Source: Rhodoferax koreense (lineage in GTDB: Bacteria > Pseudomonadota > Gammaproteobacteria > Burkholderiales > Burkholderiaceae_C). From it: a DNA stretch of 64,000 bases. Shown here in pieces: positions 1-7,244 of the stretch. The notes under the pieces were generated by a model. The model saw nothing but the letters and a program-made list of their open reading frames with translations. It did no database searches and was not told the DNA's origin. The stretch spans positions 5,580,001 through 5,644,000 of the forward strand of contig NZ_CP019236.1 of the NCBI RefSeq assembly GCF_001955695.1, read 5' to 3'. The translations under genes and the position numbers were made by a program. How positions within the stretch are numbered: position 1 is the stretch's first letter; each line of letters starts with the position of its first letter.

Positions 1-89
1 GTGAAGAAGTCCTTGATCACCAGTGAAGGCGAATAACAGGTGGTCTCGGTCTGGTCGGGCCAGCGCAGGATGTAGTGCATGGAAGGCAT
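1..89 (-). CDS. MSMEG_0570-family nitrogen-starvation protein, N-terminal part only
   Basis: The frame opens with ATG at 89 and runs off the left edge after 29 codons. The visible peptide begins MPSMHYILRWPD and continues CYSPSLVIKDFF, which I recognise as the start of the small MSMEG_0570 family (roughly 75-95 residues) found in Nit1C-type clusters. A GAGGAG ribosome site lies 5-6 bases upstream. The upstream glycosyltransferase ends 13 bases before this start, so it is very probably the next gene of the same operon. The biochemical role of the family is unknown. Identification is from the N-terminus alone. Confidence 0.75.
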   Translation of the reverse strand, partial: MPSMHYILRWPDQTETTCYSPSLVIKDFF

Positions 90-102
90 GGGGCTCCTCG
101 GT

Positions 103-1260
103 TCAGGCTTGGCAATGGACAGGTTGGGCGCGGTAGTGCGCGAGATGCTGGGCGGCGCTGGCCGGCCACGAGAAGCGGCGGCACACGGCGGGCAGCGCGA
201 AAGGCGCACGCTGCAGCGCGGTGTCCAGCGCAGCCGTGATGGACGGCACGTCCAGCGGGTCGGCCCAGGCGACCGGCGCATCGCCCAGGTATTCGGTGAA
301 CGGCGCGATGTTGGAGACGACCACCGGTGTGCCGCTGGCCAGCGCCTCCAGCACCACCAGGCCGAAGCCCTCGCGCAAAGAAGGCATGGCGACCACACGG
401 GCGAGGCGGAACAGCGCCGGCATGTCGGCATCGCGCACCGGGCCCGTCAGGACGACGTCTTCGCCAGTTCCCTGGCGCAAGCCGCTGGCGGCGAGGTCGG
501 CCTGGAAGGCCCGGGCATAAGCGTCGTGGTCGAGCAGGCTGGCGCCGCCGGCGATCACGAGCTGGGTGTCGGGCCGGCGCACTTGCAGCGCGGCGAAGGC
601 CGCGAGCAGGCGCCGGGTGTTCTTGCGCTCTTCCACCCCACCCACGGCCAGCACCACGGCGCCCCCGGGACGCAGGCCGTGCCGCACCGCCACCCGCGCA
701 TCGCCGGGCTCGGGCCGCGGGCTGTAGCGCCGCAGGTTGACGCCGTTGTGCACCAGGCCGGCCTCGATGCCGTGTTCATCGCGCAGGAAGTCCTGCCAGA
801 CCCGGCTCACACACAGGACCTGCCGCGCCTCGGCGAACGCCCGGTGCTGCCAAGCCGTGAGGCGCGGGTTGTCGAACACGTCGAGGTGGTGCACGGTGCG
901 CACGAAGCCCTCGATCAGGCCCTGGTCGCGCAGGTTGGCCAACGCGTTGCCGCTGATGCTGTCCTGCGCATGGAACAGGTCGAAGCTGCGGTGCTGCAGC
1001 AGTTCGCTGAAATAAGCGACGAAAGCCGCGATGCGCGACGCCACCATGGCCTCCACGCCGGGCAGGGTCTGGGCCGTGGGCACGAGCACCAGCTCGCACG
1101 CCACCGGACGGAACATCCGCTGGCCGGCCGTGGCCGGCGCGAACACCGTGACCACGTGGCCTGCGGCCTGCAGCGCCTCGGCCAGCTCCAGCGTATGGAC
1201 CACGCCGCCGCGTGGATTCACGGAATGGGTGAGCAAAGCAATGCGCAGTGATTCAGGCAT
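103..1260 (-). CDS. MSMEG_0565-type family 4 glycosyltransferase
   Basis: A 385-residue GT-B glycosyltransferase. The N-terminal half opens with IALLTHSVNPRGGVVHTLEL, the acceptor-side glycine-rich loop of GT4 enzymes. The C-terminal half holds GGVEERKNTRRLL and the donor-binding segment SLREGFGLVVLEALASG with the two glutamates of the EX7E motif. There is no signal peptide, so it should act in the cytoplasm. Family members occur repeatedly beside nitrilase/radical SAM/GNAT/AIR-synthase clusters, as here. It overlaps the upstream nitF-like gene by 8 bases, so the two are probably translationally coupled. Donor and acceptor are unknown; its place in the operon suggests that it decorates the cluster's small-molecule product or an intermediate (inference). 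Confidence 0.85.
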   Translation of the reverse strand: MPESLRIALLTHSVNPRGGVVHTLELAEALQAAGHVVTVFAPATAGQRMFRPVACELVLVPTAQTLPGVEAMVASRIAAFVAYFSELLQHRSFDLFHAQDSISGNALANLRDQGLIEGFVRTVHHLDVFDNPRLTAWQHRAFAEARQVLCVSRVWQDFLRDEHGIEAGLVHNGVNLRRYSPRPEPGDARVAVRHGLRPGGAVVLAVGGVEERKNTRRLLAAFAALQVRRPDTQLVIAGGASLLDHDAYARAFQADLAASGLRQGTGEDVVLTGPVRDADMPALFRLARVVAMPSLREGFGLVVLEALASGTPVVVSNIAPFTEYLGDAPVAWADPLDVPSITAALDTALQRAPFALPAVCRRFSWPASAAQHLAHYRAQPVHCQA

Positions 1261-2254
1261 GCAAGGCCTCGCGCGCGGTGATGAAGGTTTGTTCGGCCAC
1301 GTTCCACAACAAGGCGTGTTCGCCTTCGTGAGTCAACAACACCTCGGGGGTTTCGGTGACTTCGCCGATCACCGCGCAAGCCAGCCCGCGCGAGGTGAAC
1401 CGCGCGAGCACTTGCGCTGTGTGTTCAGGCCGCACGCTCAGGACGAAGCCGTAGCTCGGGAACGCGCAGAGCCAGCGCAGCAACTCCGCTTCGGTCTGCA
1501 CCTCGGCCGGCCGCGGCACCGCGCCGATGTCGATGCGCGCGCCGACCTTCGAACATTCGAGCAGCATCAGCGCCGTGCCGACCACACCCGCCATGCTGAT
1601 GTCCTTGGCCGCATCGCACAGGCCGGTTTCGGCCAACTCGGGCAGCAGTTCCAGGTCGGCACGCAGGCGGCTGGCGGGCGCGCTTGTCGATGCGTTCCAG
1701 TACGGATAGGGCTCCTGGTACGCGCCTCGCAGATCCACCGCCATCACCAACCGGTCGCCAGGCCGCGCGTTGAAGCTCGTGAGCAGGCGACGGGCGCGGC
1801 CGAGGATGGCGACTGCAAGCTGCCCGTGCATCGCGCGGTTGTTGCTGTGGCCGCCGACGATGGGCACGCCGTAGCGTTGCGAAGCCGTCGCCATGCCTTC
1901 GAGCACCTGCGCGGCCGGGTCCATGCCTTTGCTCCACAGCGCATCGACCACGGCCAGCGGCCGGCCGCCCATGGCGTAGATGTCGCTCACGTTGACCATC
2001 ACGCTGCAGTAGCCGGCGAACCACGGCATGCGGGCGATGAAGTCCTCGACCAGGCCTTCGATGGCGAACAGCAGGTAGCCTTCGCCATCGGCGTCGTTGA
2101 ACGGAATCGCCGCGCAGTCGTCCCCGACGGCCACCGCGGTCGTGGCGGCGGCGGGCTGGTAGCTGGCGAGTGCCGAGACCACGTCGGCGATGTCGGTCTT
2201 GTGCGCGAAGCCGCGGCTCGCGCGCAGGGCTTCGGCCAATGCAGCGGCGTTCAT
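1253..2254 (-). CDS. nitF: AIR synthase-related protein, Sll0787/NitF family
   Basis: A 333-residue protein of the PurM/ThiL ATP-binding fold. Near residue 43 it has the metal/ATP motif GDDCAAI, followed by the helix MVNVSDIYAMGG typical of AIR synthase and thiamine-phosphate kinase relatives. The start is the ATG at 2254 because it forms an ATGA overlap with the stop of the upstream GNAT gene; the open frame continues further upstream but that stretch lies antiparallel to nothing recognisable and overlaps the GNAT gene. Relatives are Sll0787 of Synechocystis and NitF of Nit1C clusters. Phosphorylation or ATP-dependent cyclisation of a small substrate is likely from the fold, but the substrate is unknown. 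True purM should lie elsewhere. Confidence 0.88.
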   Translation of the reverse strand: MNAAALAEALRASRGFAHKTDIADVVSALASYQPAAATTAVAVGDDCAAIPFNDADGEGYLLFAIEGLVEDFIARMPWFAGYCSVMVNVSDIYAMGGRPLAVVDALWSKGMDPAAQVLEGMATASQRYGVPIVGGHSNNRAMHGQLAVAILGRARRLLTSFNARPGDRLVMAVDLRGAYQEPYPYWNASTSAPASRLRADLELLPELAETGLCDAAKDISMAGVVGTALMLLECSKVGARIDIGAVPRPAEVQTEAELLRWLCAFPSYGFVLSVRPEHTAQVLARFTSRGLACAVIGEVTETPEVLLTHEGEHALLWNVAEQTFITAREALHA

Positions 2255-2808
2255 GCCTTGACCTTCGGCCGCACGACGTAGCCGGTCATCACGTCGTAAC
2301 ACGGCGGGTAGAACGCCAGGTCGGCCTGCATCAGGTGGTGCGAGCGGCCATGCAGCATTTCCTGCTTCAGCGCGGACCAGTGCAGGTGTTCGAACAGCGC
2401 GAGGTTCTGGCTCTGTACATGGGCCAGGAAGATCTGTGCGCCGCGGGCATGGGCGCTGCTCACGGCCAGGCGGATCAAGGTGGTGGCCAGGCCCACGTTG
2501 CGGCGAAAGCCGGCGTCCACCGCGAGTCGCGAGCCCCACCACAAGCCCGGCTCGGCCTCATGGATCCGCACGCAGCCCACCACCTGGTCGGCCATGCCGC
2601 CGATGCAGGCACGGGCCACGATCGGCTGGGCGCTGGCATCGATCACGTCGATGTCGTCACCGTCGAACAAGCGCTGCTCGGTGCAGAACACGTCGCGGCG
2701 CAGGCGATGCGCTTCCTGCCGCTCCCAGGTGCCATCGGCCCACTTGATGCGGAACTCGCTGGGCACGAAATCTTGCGGCAGGTCGCAGTAGGCTTCAACG
2801 GCATGCAT
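2251..2808 (-). CDS. nitE: GNAT N-acetyltransferase, MSMEG_0567/Sll0786 (NitE) family
   Basis: A 185-residue single-domain GNAT protein. The core includes the strand-helix RLAVDAGFRRNVGLATTLI, corresponding to the acetyl-CoA pyrophosphate-binding R/Q-x-x-G-x-G/A loop. I place the start at 2808 (MHAVEAY) because GAGGTG lies about 6 bases upstream; an upstream non-ATG start would add 15 residues and overlap nitD. It sits 10 bases after nitD and overlaps nitF by ATGA, so it is firmly inside the operon. Family membership rests on both sequence and neighbours. Acyl donor and acceptor are unknown; acetylation of a cluster metabolite is the simplest reading. Confidence 0.87.
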   Translation of the reverse strand: MHAVEAYCDLPQDFVPSEFRIKWADGTWERQEAHRLRRDVFCTEQRLFDGDDIDVIDASAQPIVARACIGGMADQVVGCVRIHEAEPGLWWGSRLAVDAGFRRNVGLATTLIRLAVSSAHARGAQIFLAHVQSQNLALFEHLHWSALKQEMLHGRSHHLMQADLAFYPPCYDVMTGYVVRPKVKA

Positions 2809-2818
2809 GGCGGGCACC

Positions 2819-3925
2819 TCAGTTTTCGTAGACAGACAGGGTGGAACAGGCACCGCACTTGCCGCAGCCGGCCTTGATGTCGGTAGAGCGCAGCCCGGCC
2901 GCGGCCACCATCACGCTCAGCGGCTCGAGCAGTTCGCGCATGAACGTGGCCGATGGCGCCGGATGGTCTTCGAGCGGCGTGCCACTGATCGGCACGAAGG
3001 GCACGACGAACGGGTACACGCCGAGCGCCAGCACGCGTTCGCACATGGCGAGGATGGCCTCGCGCGTGTCGCCCAGGCCGGCCAGGATGTAGGTGCTGAC
3101 CTGGCCGCGGCCGAAGACGCGCACCGAGGCTTCGAAGGCTTCCATGTAGCGGCTGATCGGCACCGTGGCCTTGCCCGGCATGATCTGCGCACGCACGGTC
3201 GGCGTCACGGCTTCCAGATGCATGCCCAGCGTGTCGATGCCGGCGGCCTTCATGCGCTCGAACCAGCGGTCGTCGTCGGGCGGTTCACACTGGCCCTGGA
3301 TCGGCAGGTCCACCGCGGCCTTGATGGCGAACGCGCTTTCGCAAAGTATTTGCGCGCCTCGGTCGGTGGCGTTGGGCGTGCCGGTGGTGAGCACCATGTG
3401 TTTCACGCCGTCGAGCAGCACGGCGGCGCGCGCCACTTCTGCGAGTTGCTCGGGCGTCTTGCGGGCCACGGTGCGGCCGGCCGCGAGCGACTGGCCGATG
3501 GCGCAGAACTGGCAGGTCTTCTTGCGGCTCTCGTAGCGGATGCAGGTCTGCAGCACGGTGGTAGCCAGCACGTCGCTGCCGTGCAGGGTGGCGATGTGCG
3601 AGTACGGCACGCCGTCGAAGGTCTGCATGCCGTAGAAGCGCGGCTGCCTGGGAAAGCTGATGCTGGCGATCGGGATGCTGCCGCGCATCACCGTGCTGCG
3701 GCCCGAGGCGTCGGGCGCCTGCGCCACGAAGGGCGAACTCCAGGCGCCGGAGGTGTGCACCGGCACCATGATGGTGTGGCCGTCCACCGTCACGGCCTTG
3801 TGGTCGGAAGGCCCGGCGCCACCGCGACGGCTTGACGCCCCCGCCGTGGTGTCAGCCAGCCGCAACCCGGAGGACTGCAACTCGGTCATCAACTGGCGGC
3901 TGGAGAGTGTTTCGGTCGTGGTCAT
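2819..3925 (-). CDS. nitD: Radical SAM protein, MSMEG_0568/Sll0785 (NitD) family
   Basis: A 368-residue biotin-synthase-like radical SAM enzyme. The cluster-binding cysteines appear as C128, C138 and C141 ([14 protein letters not shown]), a CX9CX2C spacing instead of the usual CX3CX2C. A second cysteine group, C354-C357-C360 (CGKCGAC), sits at the extreme C-terminus. Start at 3925 is supported by AAGGA about 8 bases upstream; it overlaps the end of nitC by 74 bases. A later ATG at 3889 lacks a good ribosome site. The enzyme presumably uses S-adenosylmethionine to start radical chemistry on the Nit1C substrate; the reaction is not known. The downstream GNAT follows after 10 bases. Confidence 0.9.
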   Translation of the reverse strand: MTTTETLSSRQLMTELQSSGLRLADTTAGASSRRGGAGPSDHKAVTVDGHTIMVPVHTSGAWSSPFVAQAPDASGRSTVMRGSIPIASISFPRQPRFYGMQTFDGVPYSHIATLHGSDVLATTVLQTCIRYESRKKTCQFCAIGQSLAAGRTVARKTPEQLAEVARAAVLLDGVKHMVLTTGTPNATDRGAQILCESAFAIKAAVDLPIQGQCEPPDDDRWFERMKAAGIDTLGMHLEAVTPTVRAQIMPGKATVPISRYMEAFEASVRVFGRGQVSTYILAGLGDTREAILAMCERVLALGVYPFVVPFVPISGTPLEDHPAPSATFMRELLEPLSVMVAAAGLRSTDIKAGCGKCGACSTLSVYEN

Positions 3926-4904
3926 CTTGGGTCCTTGGGGTGGAGGCTTGAATGGCAGGGGCGAACATCGGCCGGGTGGTGGTGGCGGGCGCGTCGTTCA
4001 GGGCCAGGCTCAGCAGCTCGGGCCGCGCGTAGTGGCCCACCGAATCCATCATGCGTTTGCGCTTGGTGATGAGGCGCATGTCCAGGTCGGCCACCACCAG
4101 GCCTTCGCCTTCGGTGAGCGGCGGCGCGAGGTGTTTGCCCTCTGGCGAAATGATGGCCGTGTGGCAGCCGCCACGCAGTGCCTTCTGCAGGCCCACATCC
4201 GGCGTGACGGCAGCGATCTGCGCATCGGTGAGCCAGCCCGTGGCATTGATGACGAAACAGCCGGATTCGAGTGCGTGGTGGCGGATCGTGACTTCCATCT
4301 GCTCGGCGAAGATCGGCCCGACCAGCGAACCCGGGAACTGCGCGCAGTGGATCTCCTCATGCTGCGCCATCAGGCTGTAGCGCGCCAACGGGTTGTAGTG
4401 TTCCCAGCAGGCGAGCGCGCCGACGCGGCCCACCGCCGTGTCCACCACCTTCAGGCCCGCGCCGTCGCCCTGGCCCCAGACCATGCGTTCGTGGTAGGTG
4501 GGCGTGATCTTGCGCCGCTTGAGCAGCAGGCTGCCGTCGGCATCGAAGACCAGCTGGGTGTTGTAAAGGCTGCCGTGGTCGCGCTCGTTCACGCCGAGCA
4601 CCACCACCACGCCGCGTTCGCGCGCCTTCGCGCTCACCGCCTCCGTGACCGGGCCGGGCACCACCACCGCGCGTTCGATCAACCGCATGTGCGGCTCGCC
4701 CTGCAGCACCGGCGGCAGCACGAACGAGAAGTACGGGTAGTAGGGCACAAAGGTCTCGGGGAACACGGCGATCTGCGCGCCGCGCGCCGCGGCTTCGTCG
4801 ATCGCCGCGCAGACCTTGATCAGCGTGCCTTCGGGGTTGTCGAAGTCCGGGCTGATCTGGACCGCTGCGGCGCGCACGGTGTTGGTGGTGCGGGCGGCGT
4901 TCAT
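3852..4904 (-). CDS. nitC: Nitrilase, Nit6803/NitC family
   Basis: A 350-residue nitrilase-superfamily branch 1 enzyme, about the length of Synechocystis Nit6803 (near 346). The catalytic triad is complete: Glu50 in [12 protein letters not shown], Lys132 in KRRKITPT, and Cys166 in [12 protein letters not shown]. It should hydrolyse a nitrile to carboxylate and ammonia without metal. It starts at the ATG overlapping the TAA of nitB by one base (TAATG), and its 3' end overlaps nitD by 74 bases. In Pseudomonas fluorescens the homologous gene is required for growth on cyanide as nitrogen source. Whether cyanide is the direct substrate or a nitrile made by the neighbouring enzymes is unresolved. 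Confidence 0.94.
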   Translation of the reverse strand: MNAARTTNTVRAAAVQISPDFDNPEGTLIKVCAAIDEAAARGAQIAVFPETFVPYYPYFSFVLPPVLQGEPHMRLIERAVVVPGPVTEAVSAKARERGVVVVLGVNERDHGSLYNTQLVFDADGSLLLKRRKITPTYHERMVWGQGDGAGLKVVDTAVGRVGALACWEHYNPLARYSLMAQHEEIHCAQFPGSLVGPIFAEQMEVTIRHHALESGCFVINATGWLTDAQIAAVTPDVGLQKALRGGCHTAIISPEGKHLAPPLTEGEGLVVADLDMRLITKRKRMMDSVGHYARPELLSLALNDAPATTTRPMFAPAIQASTPRTQDDHDRNTLQPPVDDRVAVLRVAAG

Positions 4905-5386
4905 TACAACGTCCAGGTGTCCAGGATGAAGCCGTTGGCCTTGCGGTGCAGCAGCACGATGTCCAGTACATCCTGCGGCGCGATCGGGCGGATGCCGGGG
5001 ATCAGCGAGCCTTCGCCGTGGCCATACAGCGCCTGCAGTGCGAAGCGGCACGCGTAGACCTTGCCGCCCTCGGCCATGAACTTGGTGATCTGGTTGTTGA
5101 AGTTCTGGTGGCCGGGAAAGGCTTCGTCGCCGAGCGTCGGGAAACCGCGCTGCACGCCGAGCGTGACGCCTGGGCCGTACAGCAGGATCGAGGTCTCGAA
5201 ACCCTTTCGCTGCAGACGCGTGGCCTGCAGCAGGTTGACGAAACCGATCGAGCCCTCGAAGGCCACGGTGTGGAAGGTGACCAGCGCCTTCTCGCCGGGC
5301 TCGGCCTGCACGTCCTCGAAAACCTTTTCTTCGTAATCGACGAGGTAGTCGCCCTTGGCGTTGGCGGGCTTGGTGACTTTGGGCAT
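4904..5386 (-). CDS. nitB: MSMEG_0572/Sll0783 (NitB) family nitrogen-starvation protein
   Basis: A 160-residue soluble protein, first gene of the cluster. It carries the family's characteristic stretch [21 protein letters not shown] and, further on, [20 protein letters not shown], with a DsrE-like look (small alpha/beta fold with a single mid-chain Cys). The Synechocystis homologue Sll0783 is induced by nitrogen starvation and affects polyhydroxybutyrate storage. I choose the ATG at 5386 because GGAG lies about 7 bases upstream; a TTG four codons earlier would overlap that site. The stop overlaps the nitC start. Function is unknown; an accessory or carrier role for the pathway is an inference. 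Confidence 0.88.
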   Translation of the reverse strand: MPKVTKPANAKGDYLVDYEEKVFEDVQAEPGEKALVTFHTVAFEGSIGFVNLLQATRLQRKGFETSILLYGPGVTLGVQRGFPTLGDEAFPGHQNFNNQITKFMAEGGKVYACRFALQALYGHGEGSLIPGIRPIAPQDVLDIVLLHRKANGFILDTWTL

Positions 5387-5438
5387 GGGGTACTCCAATG
5401 GGGTTGAACGGATGGCCTGCGGTGCGGTCGGTCAAGGC

Positions 5439-5448
5439 TTGATCGGCT
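5439..5448 (-). promoter_or_regulatory. Inverted GATCAA-type element
   Basis: On the minus strand this reads AGCCGATCAA, a 7-of-10 match to the ATGCGATCAA element found in direct orientation further from nitB. It lies just downstream of the predicted sigma-54 start point, a position from which a bound protein could repress. Confidence 0.3.
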
Positions 5449-5463
5449 GCACCCGCTGTGTTT

Positions 5464-5479
5464 CGCACGCAACGTGCCA
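5464..5479 (-). promoter_or_regulatory. Candidate sigma-54 (-24/-12) promoter for nitB
   Basis: On the minus strand the bases read TGGCACGTTGCGTGCG, giving GG-N10-GC. The -24 half TGGCACG is a perfect match to the consensus; the -12 half GTGCG matches TTGCW at three of five positions. Transcription would start near 5453, leaving a leader of about 66 bases before nitB. Nitrogen-starvation expression of this cluster type fits sigma-54 control. No enhancer-binding activator gene lies in the window. Confidence 0.45.
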
Positions 5480-5495
5480 CAGGGAACGGCCTGCC

Positions 5496-5516
5496 ATGCG
5501 ATCAAGACCCGATCAA
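5496..5516 (+). promoter_or_regulatory. Tandem GATCAA elements (candidate MocR operator, nit-proximal)
   Basis: ATGCGATCAA at 5496-5505 is followed by ACCCGATCAA at 5507-5516, an 11-base repeat period, i.e. about one helical turn. Direct repeats of this kind are how several MocR regulators (PdxR, GabR) bind. The pair is 17 bases upstream of the candidate -24 element of nitB. Confidence 0.45.
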
Positions 5517-5623
5517 GCAATGCGGTGCTGCGATCCGGGCGTTCAAAAAAATTTCGAAGCTTCGCCAAGGCGAGGCCAGGTGGCCGGCCGGGACCACCTC
5601 TGCACCGCAATGAAGCACTGCAC

Positions 5624-5633
5624 GTGCGATCAA
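5624..5633 (+). promoter_or_regulatory. Single GATCAA element
   Basis: GTGCGATCAA differs from ATGCGATCAA at one base. It sits midway in the divergent region, between the nit-proximal and regulator-proximal pairs. Confidence 0.35.
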
Positions 5634-5746
5634 TGCACCCGATAAACCGCAGGCCACGCACCATCGGCATGCCGACCCGCCCGACGCGGCCGTCCGTGGC
5701 GGGCACGCTTCGTGCACGTCATCCAAGGCCTCGATGCAATCATCCG

Positions 5747-5769
5747 ATGCGATCAATCCATGCGATCAG
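5747..5769 (+). promoter_or_regulatory. Tandem GATCAA elements overlapping the regulator's ribosome site
   Basis: ATGCGATCAA at 5747-5756 and ATGCGATCAG at 5760-5769, with a 13-base repeat period. The second copy runs into the AGGAGAA ribosome site of the MocR gene, so binding here could repress the regulator's own expression (inference). Confidence 0.45.
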
Positions 5770-5785
5770 GAGAACGGTTTCCCAC

Positions 5786-7177
5786 ATGACACCCCTCACG
5801 CGCCAATGGGCCAAGCGCCTCGCCGCCAGCACCAAGCCGGCCTATCTGCTGCTGCCCGACCTGATCGCGGAAGACCTGCGCGTGGGCCGCCTTTCACCGC
5901 GCGACCGCATGCCCACGCTGCGCGACCTCGCGGCCGACCTGCAGCTCAACTACACCACCGTGGCGCGCGCCTATGCCGAGGCGCGCAAGCGCGGGCTGAT
6001 CGACTCGCACACCGGCATGGGCACCTACGTGCGCGGCAGCAGCCCGGCCATCCAGCTGCGCGGCGGCAGCGGCGCCGAAATGACCATGAACATGCCGCCC
6101 GAGCCCGAAGACATCAACCTGCTGGCGGGCCTGCGCGACAGCGCCGCGCGCCTGATGGCCGACGCCAGCCTCTACGACCTGATGCGCTACCAGGACTTCG
6201 GTGGCGCCCCCCAGGACCGCGAGGCCGCCCTCCGCTGGCTGCGCCCGCACCTGCCAGACTGCCGCATGGACCAGGTGCTGGTCTGCCCCGGCATCCACAG
6301 CGTGCTGACGGCCTTGTTCTCGCTGCTCGCGCGGCCGGGTGAACTGATCTGCGTGGAGTCGCTCACCTACCCGGGGCTGAAAGCGATCGCCGCGCAACTC
6401 GGCGTGCAACTGCACGCCCTGCTGCTCGACGACGAAGGACCGGACGCCGAAGCTTTCGAACACGCCTGCCGCACCCTGCAGCCCAAGGCGCTGTACTGCA
6501 ACCCGACGCTGCTGAACCCGACCACCGCCACCGTGTCGCGCGCGCGCCGCGAAGCGCTGGCCGACGTGGCGCTGCGCTACAGCGTGCCCATCATCGAGGA
6601 CGACGCCTACGGCATGTTGTCGCGCCAGGCGCCGCCGCCGCTGGCCACGCTCGCGCCCGAGCTCACCTACTACGTCACGGGACTTTCGAAATGCATCGGC
6701 GCCGGCCTGCGCACGGCCTATGTGCACGCCCCGGGCGCGCGCCAGGCCCAGCGCCTGGCCGGCGCGCTACGCGCCACCACCGTGATGTCCTCCCCCGTGA
6801 CCAATGCGCTGGCCACCTGCTGGACCTTGAACGGCATGGCCGACGCCATGGTGCAGGCGGTCCGGCAGGAATCGCTGGCGCGGCAGACGCTCGCGGCCAG
6901 ACACCTCGGCCACCACGCACCCGCGCCCCAGCCCGAGGGCTTTCACCTGTGGCTGCCGCTGGATTCGGACTGGAGCGTGGTCGAGTTCGCGGGCTACCTG
7001 CGCACGCAAGGCGTGGGGGTGGTGGCGAGCGCGGCATTCTCGACGGACGGCGCGCCGCCGGACGCGGTGCGCATCTGCCTGGGCGGGCCGATGTCGCGCG
7101 ACGAATGCGATGCGGCGCTGCGGTTGGTGCGCGATACGCTGGACCATCCGCAGCATCCGCATGCGACGGTGCGGTGA
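5786..7177 (+). CDS. MocR-type regulator: GntR wHTH fused to PLP-dependent aminotransferase domain
   Basis: A 463-residue protein. Residues about 14-85 form a GntR winged helix (LIAEDLRVGRLSPRDRMPTL, then the recognition helix around LQLNYTTVARAY). Residues about 110-460 are a fold-type I aminotransferase domain with the PLP lysine K302 in TGLSKCIGAG and the EDDAYG motif for the pyridine ring. The start is the ATG at 5786, preceded by AGGAGAA 11 bases away. It is transcribed away from the Nit1C genes; the shared upstream region has repeated GATCAA elements. By family, PLP or a PLP-amino compound adduct is the signal. I infer it controls the nit genes, sensing an amino-nitrogen metabolite. Confidence 0.88.
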   Translation: MTPLTRQWAKRLAASTKPAYLLLPDLIAEDLRVGRLSPRDRMPTLRDLAADLQLNYTTVARAYAEARKRGLIDSHTGMGTYVRGSSPAIQLRGGSGAEMTMNMPPEPEDINLLAGLRDSAARLMADASLYDLMRYQDFGGAPQDREAALRWLRPHLPDCRMDQVLVCPGIHSVLTALFSLLARPGELICVESLTYPGLKAIAAQLGVQLHALLLDDEGPDAEAFEHACRTLQPKALYCNPTLLNPTTATVSRARREALADVALRYSVPIIEDDAYGMLSRQAPPPLATLAPELTYYVTGLSKCIGAGLRTAYVHAPGARQAQRLAGALRATTVMSSPVTNALATCWTLNGMADAMVQAVRQESLARQTLAARHLGHHAPAPQPEGFHLWLPLDSDWSVVEFAGYLRTQGVGVVASAAFSTDGAPPDAVRICLGGPMSRDECDAALRLVRDTLDHPQHPHATVR

Positions 7178-7194
7178 AGGGCATCACATCTGAC

Positions 7195-7222
7195 GGCCCT
7201 TCGACGGGCTCAGGGCGAACGG
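7195..7222. repeat. Short dispersed intergenic repeat (GCCCTTCGACGGGCTCAGGG type)
   Basis: The core is GCCCT at 7196-7200 and AGGGC at 7212-7216 around TCGACGGGCTC, followed by GAACGG. This is the familiar GCCCTGAG..TCGAAGGGC sequence scattered between genes in many Burkholderiales. It lies between convergent genes, just past the MocR stop. I see one copy in the window. Confidence 0.6.
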
Positions 7223-7244
7223 GGATTTGATCCAGGGCGCAGCA

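Larger units (their letters stand above)
5387..5785. promoter_or_regulatory. Divergent control region between Nit1C genes and MocR regulator
   Basis: This 399-base gap is the only gene-free stretch above 300 bases in the window. It contains five direct copies of a GATCAA-type element (starting at 5496, 5507, 5624, 5747 and 5760), one inverted copy at 5439-5448, an A/T-rich tract near 5546-5555, and a minus-strand -24/-12-like sequence at 5464-5479. Parts of it can be read as open frame on either strand, but those peptides resemble nothing and there is no ribosome site. Confidence 0.7.

Noticed and set aside
2255..2542. N-terminal extension of the nitF frame by 96 codons
   Set aside because: It overlaps the GNAT gene on the same strand, has no similarity to the family, and the internal ATG gives an ATGA coupling.
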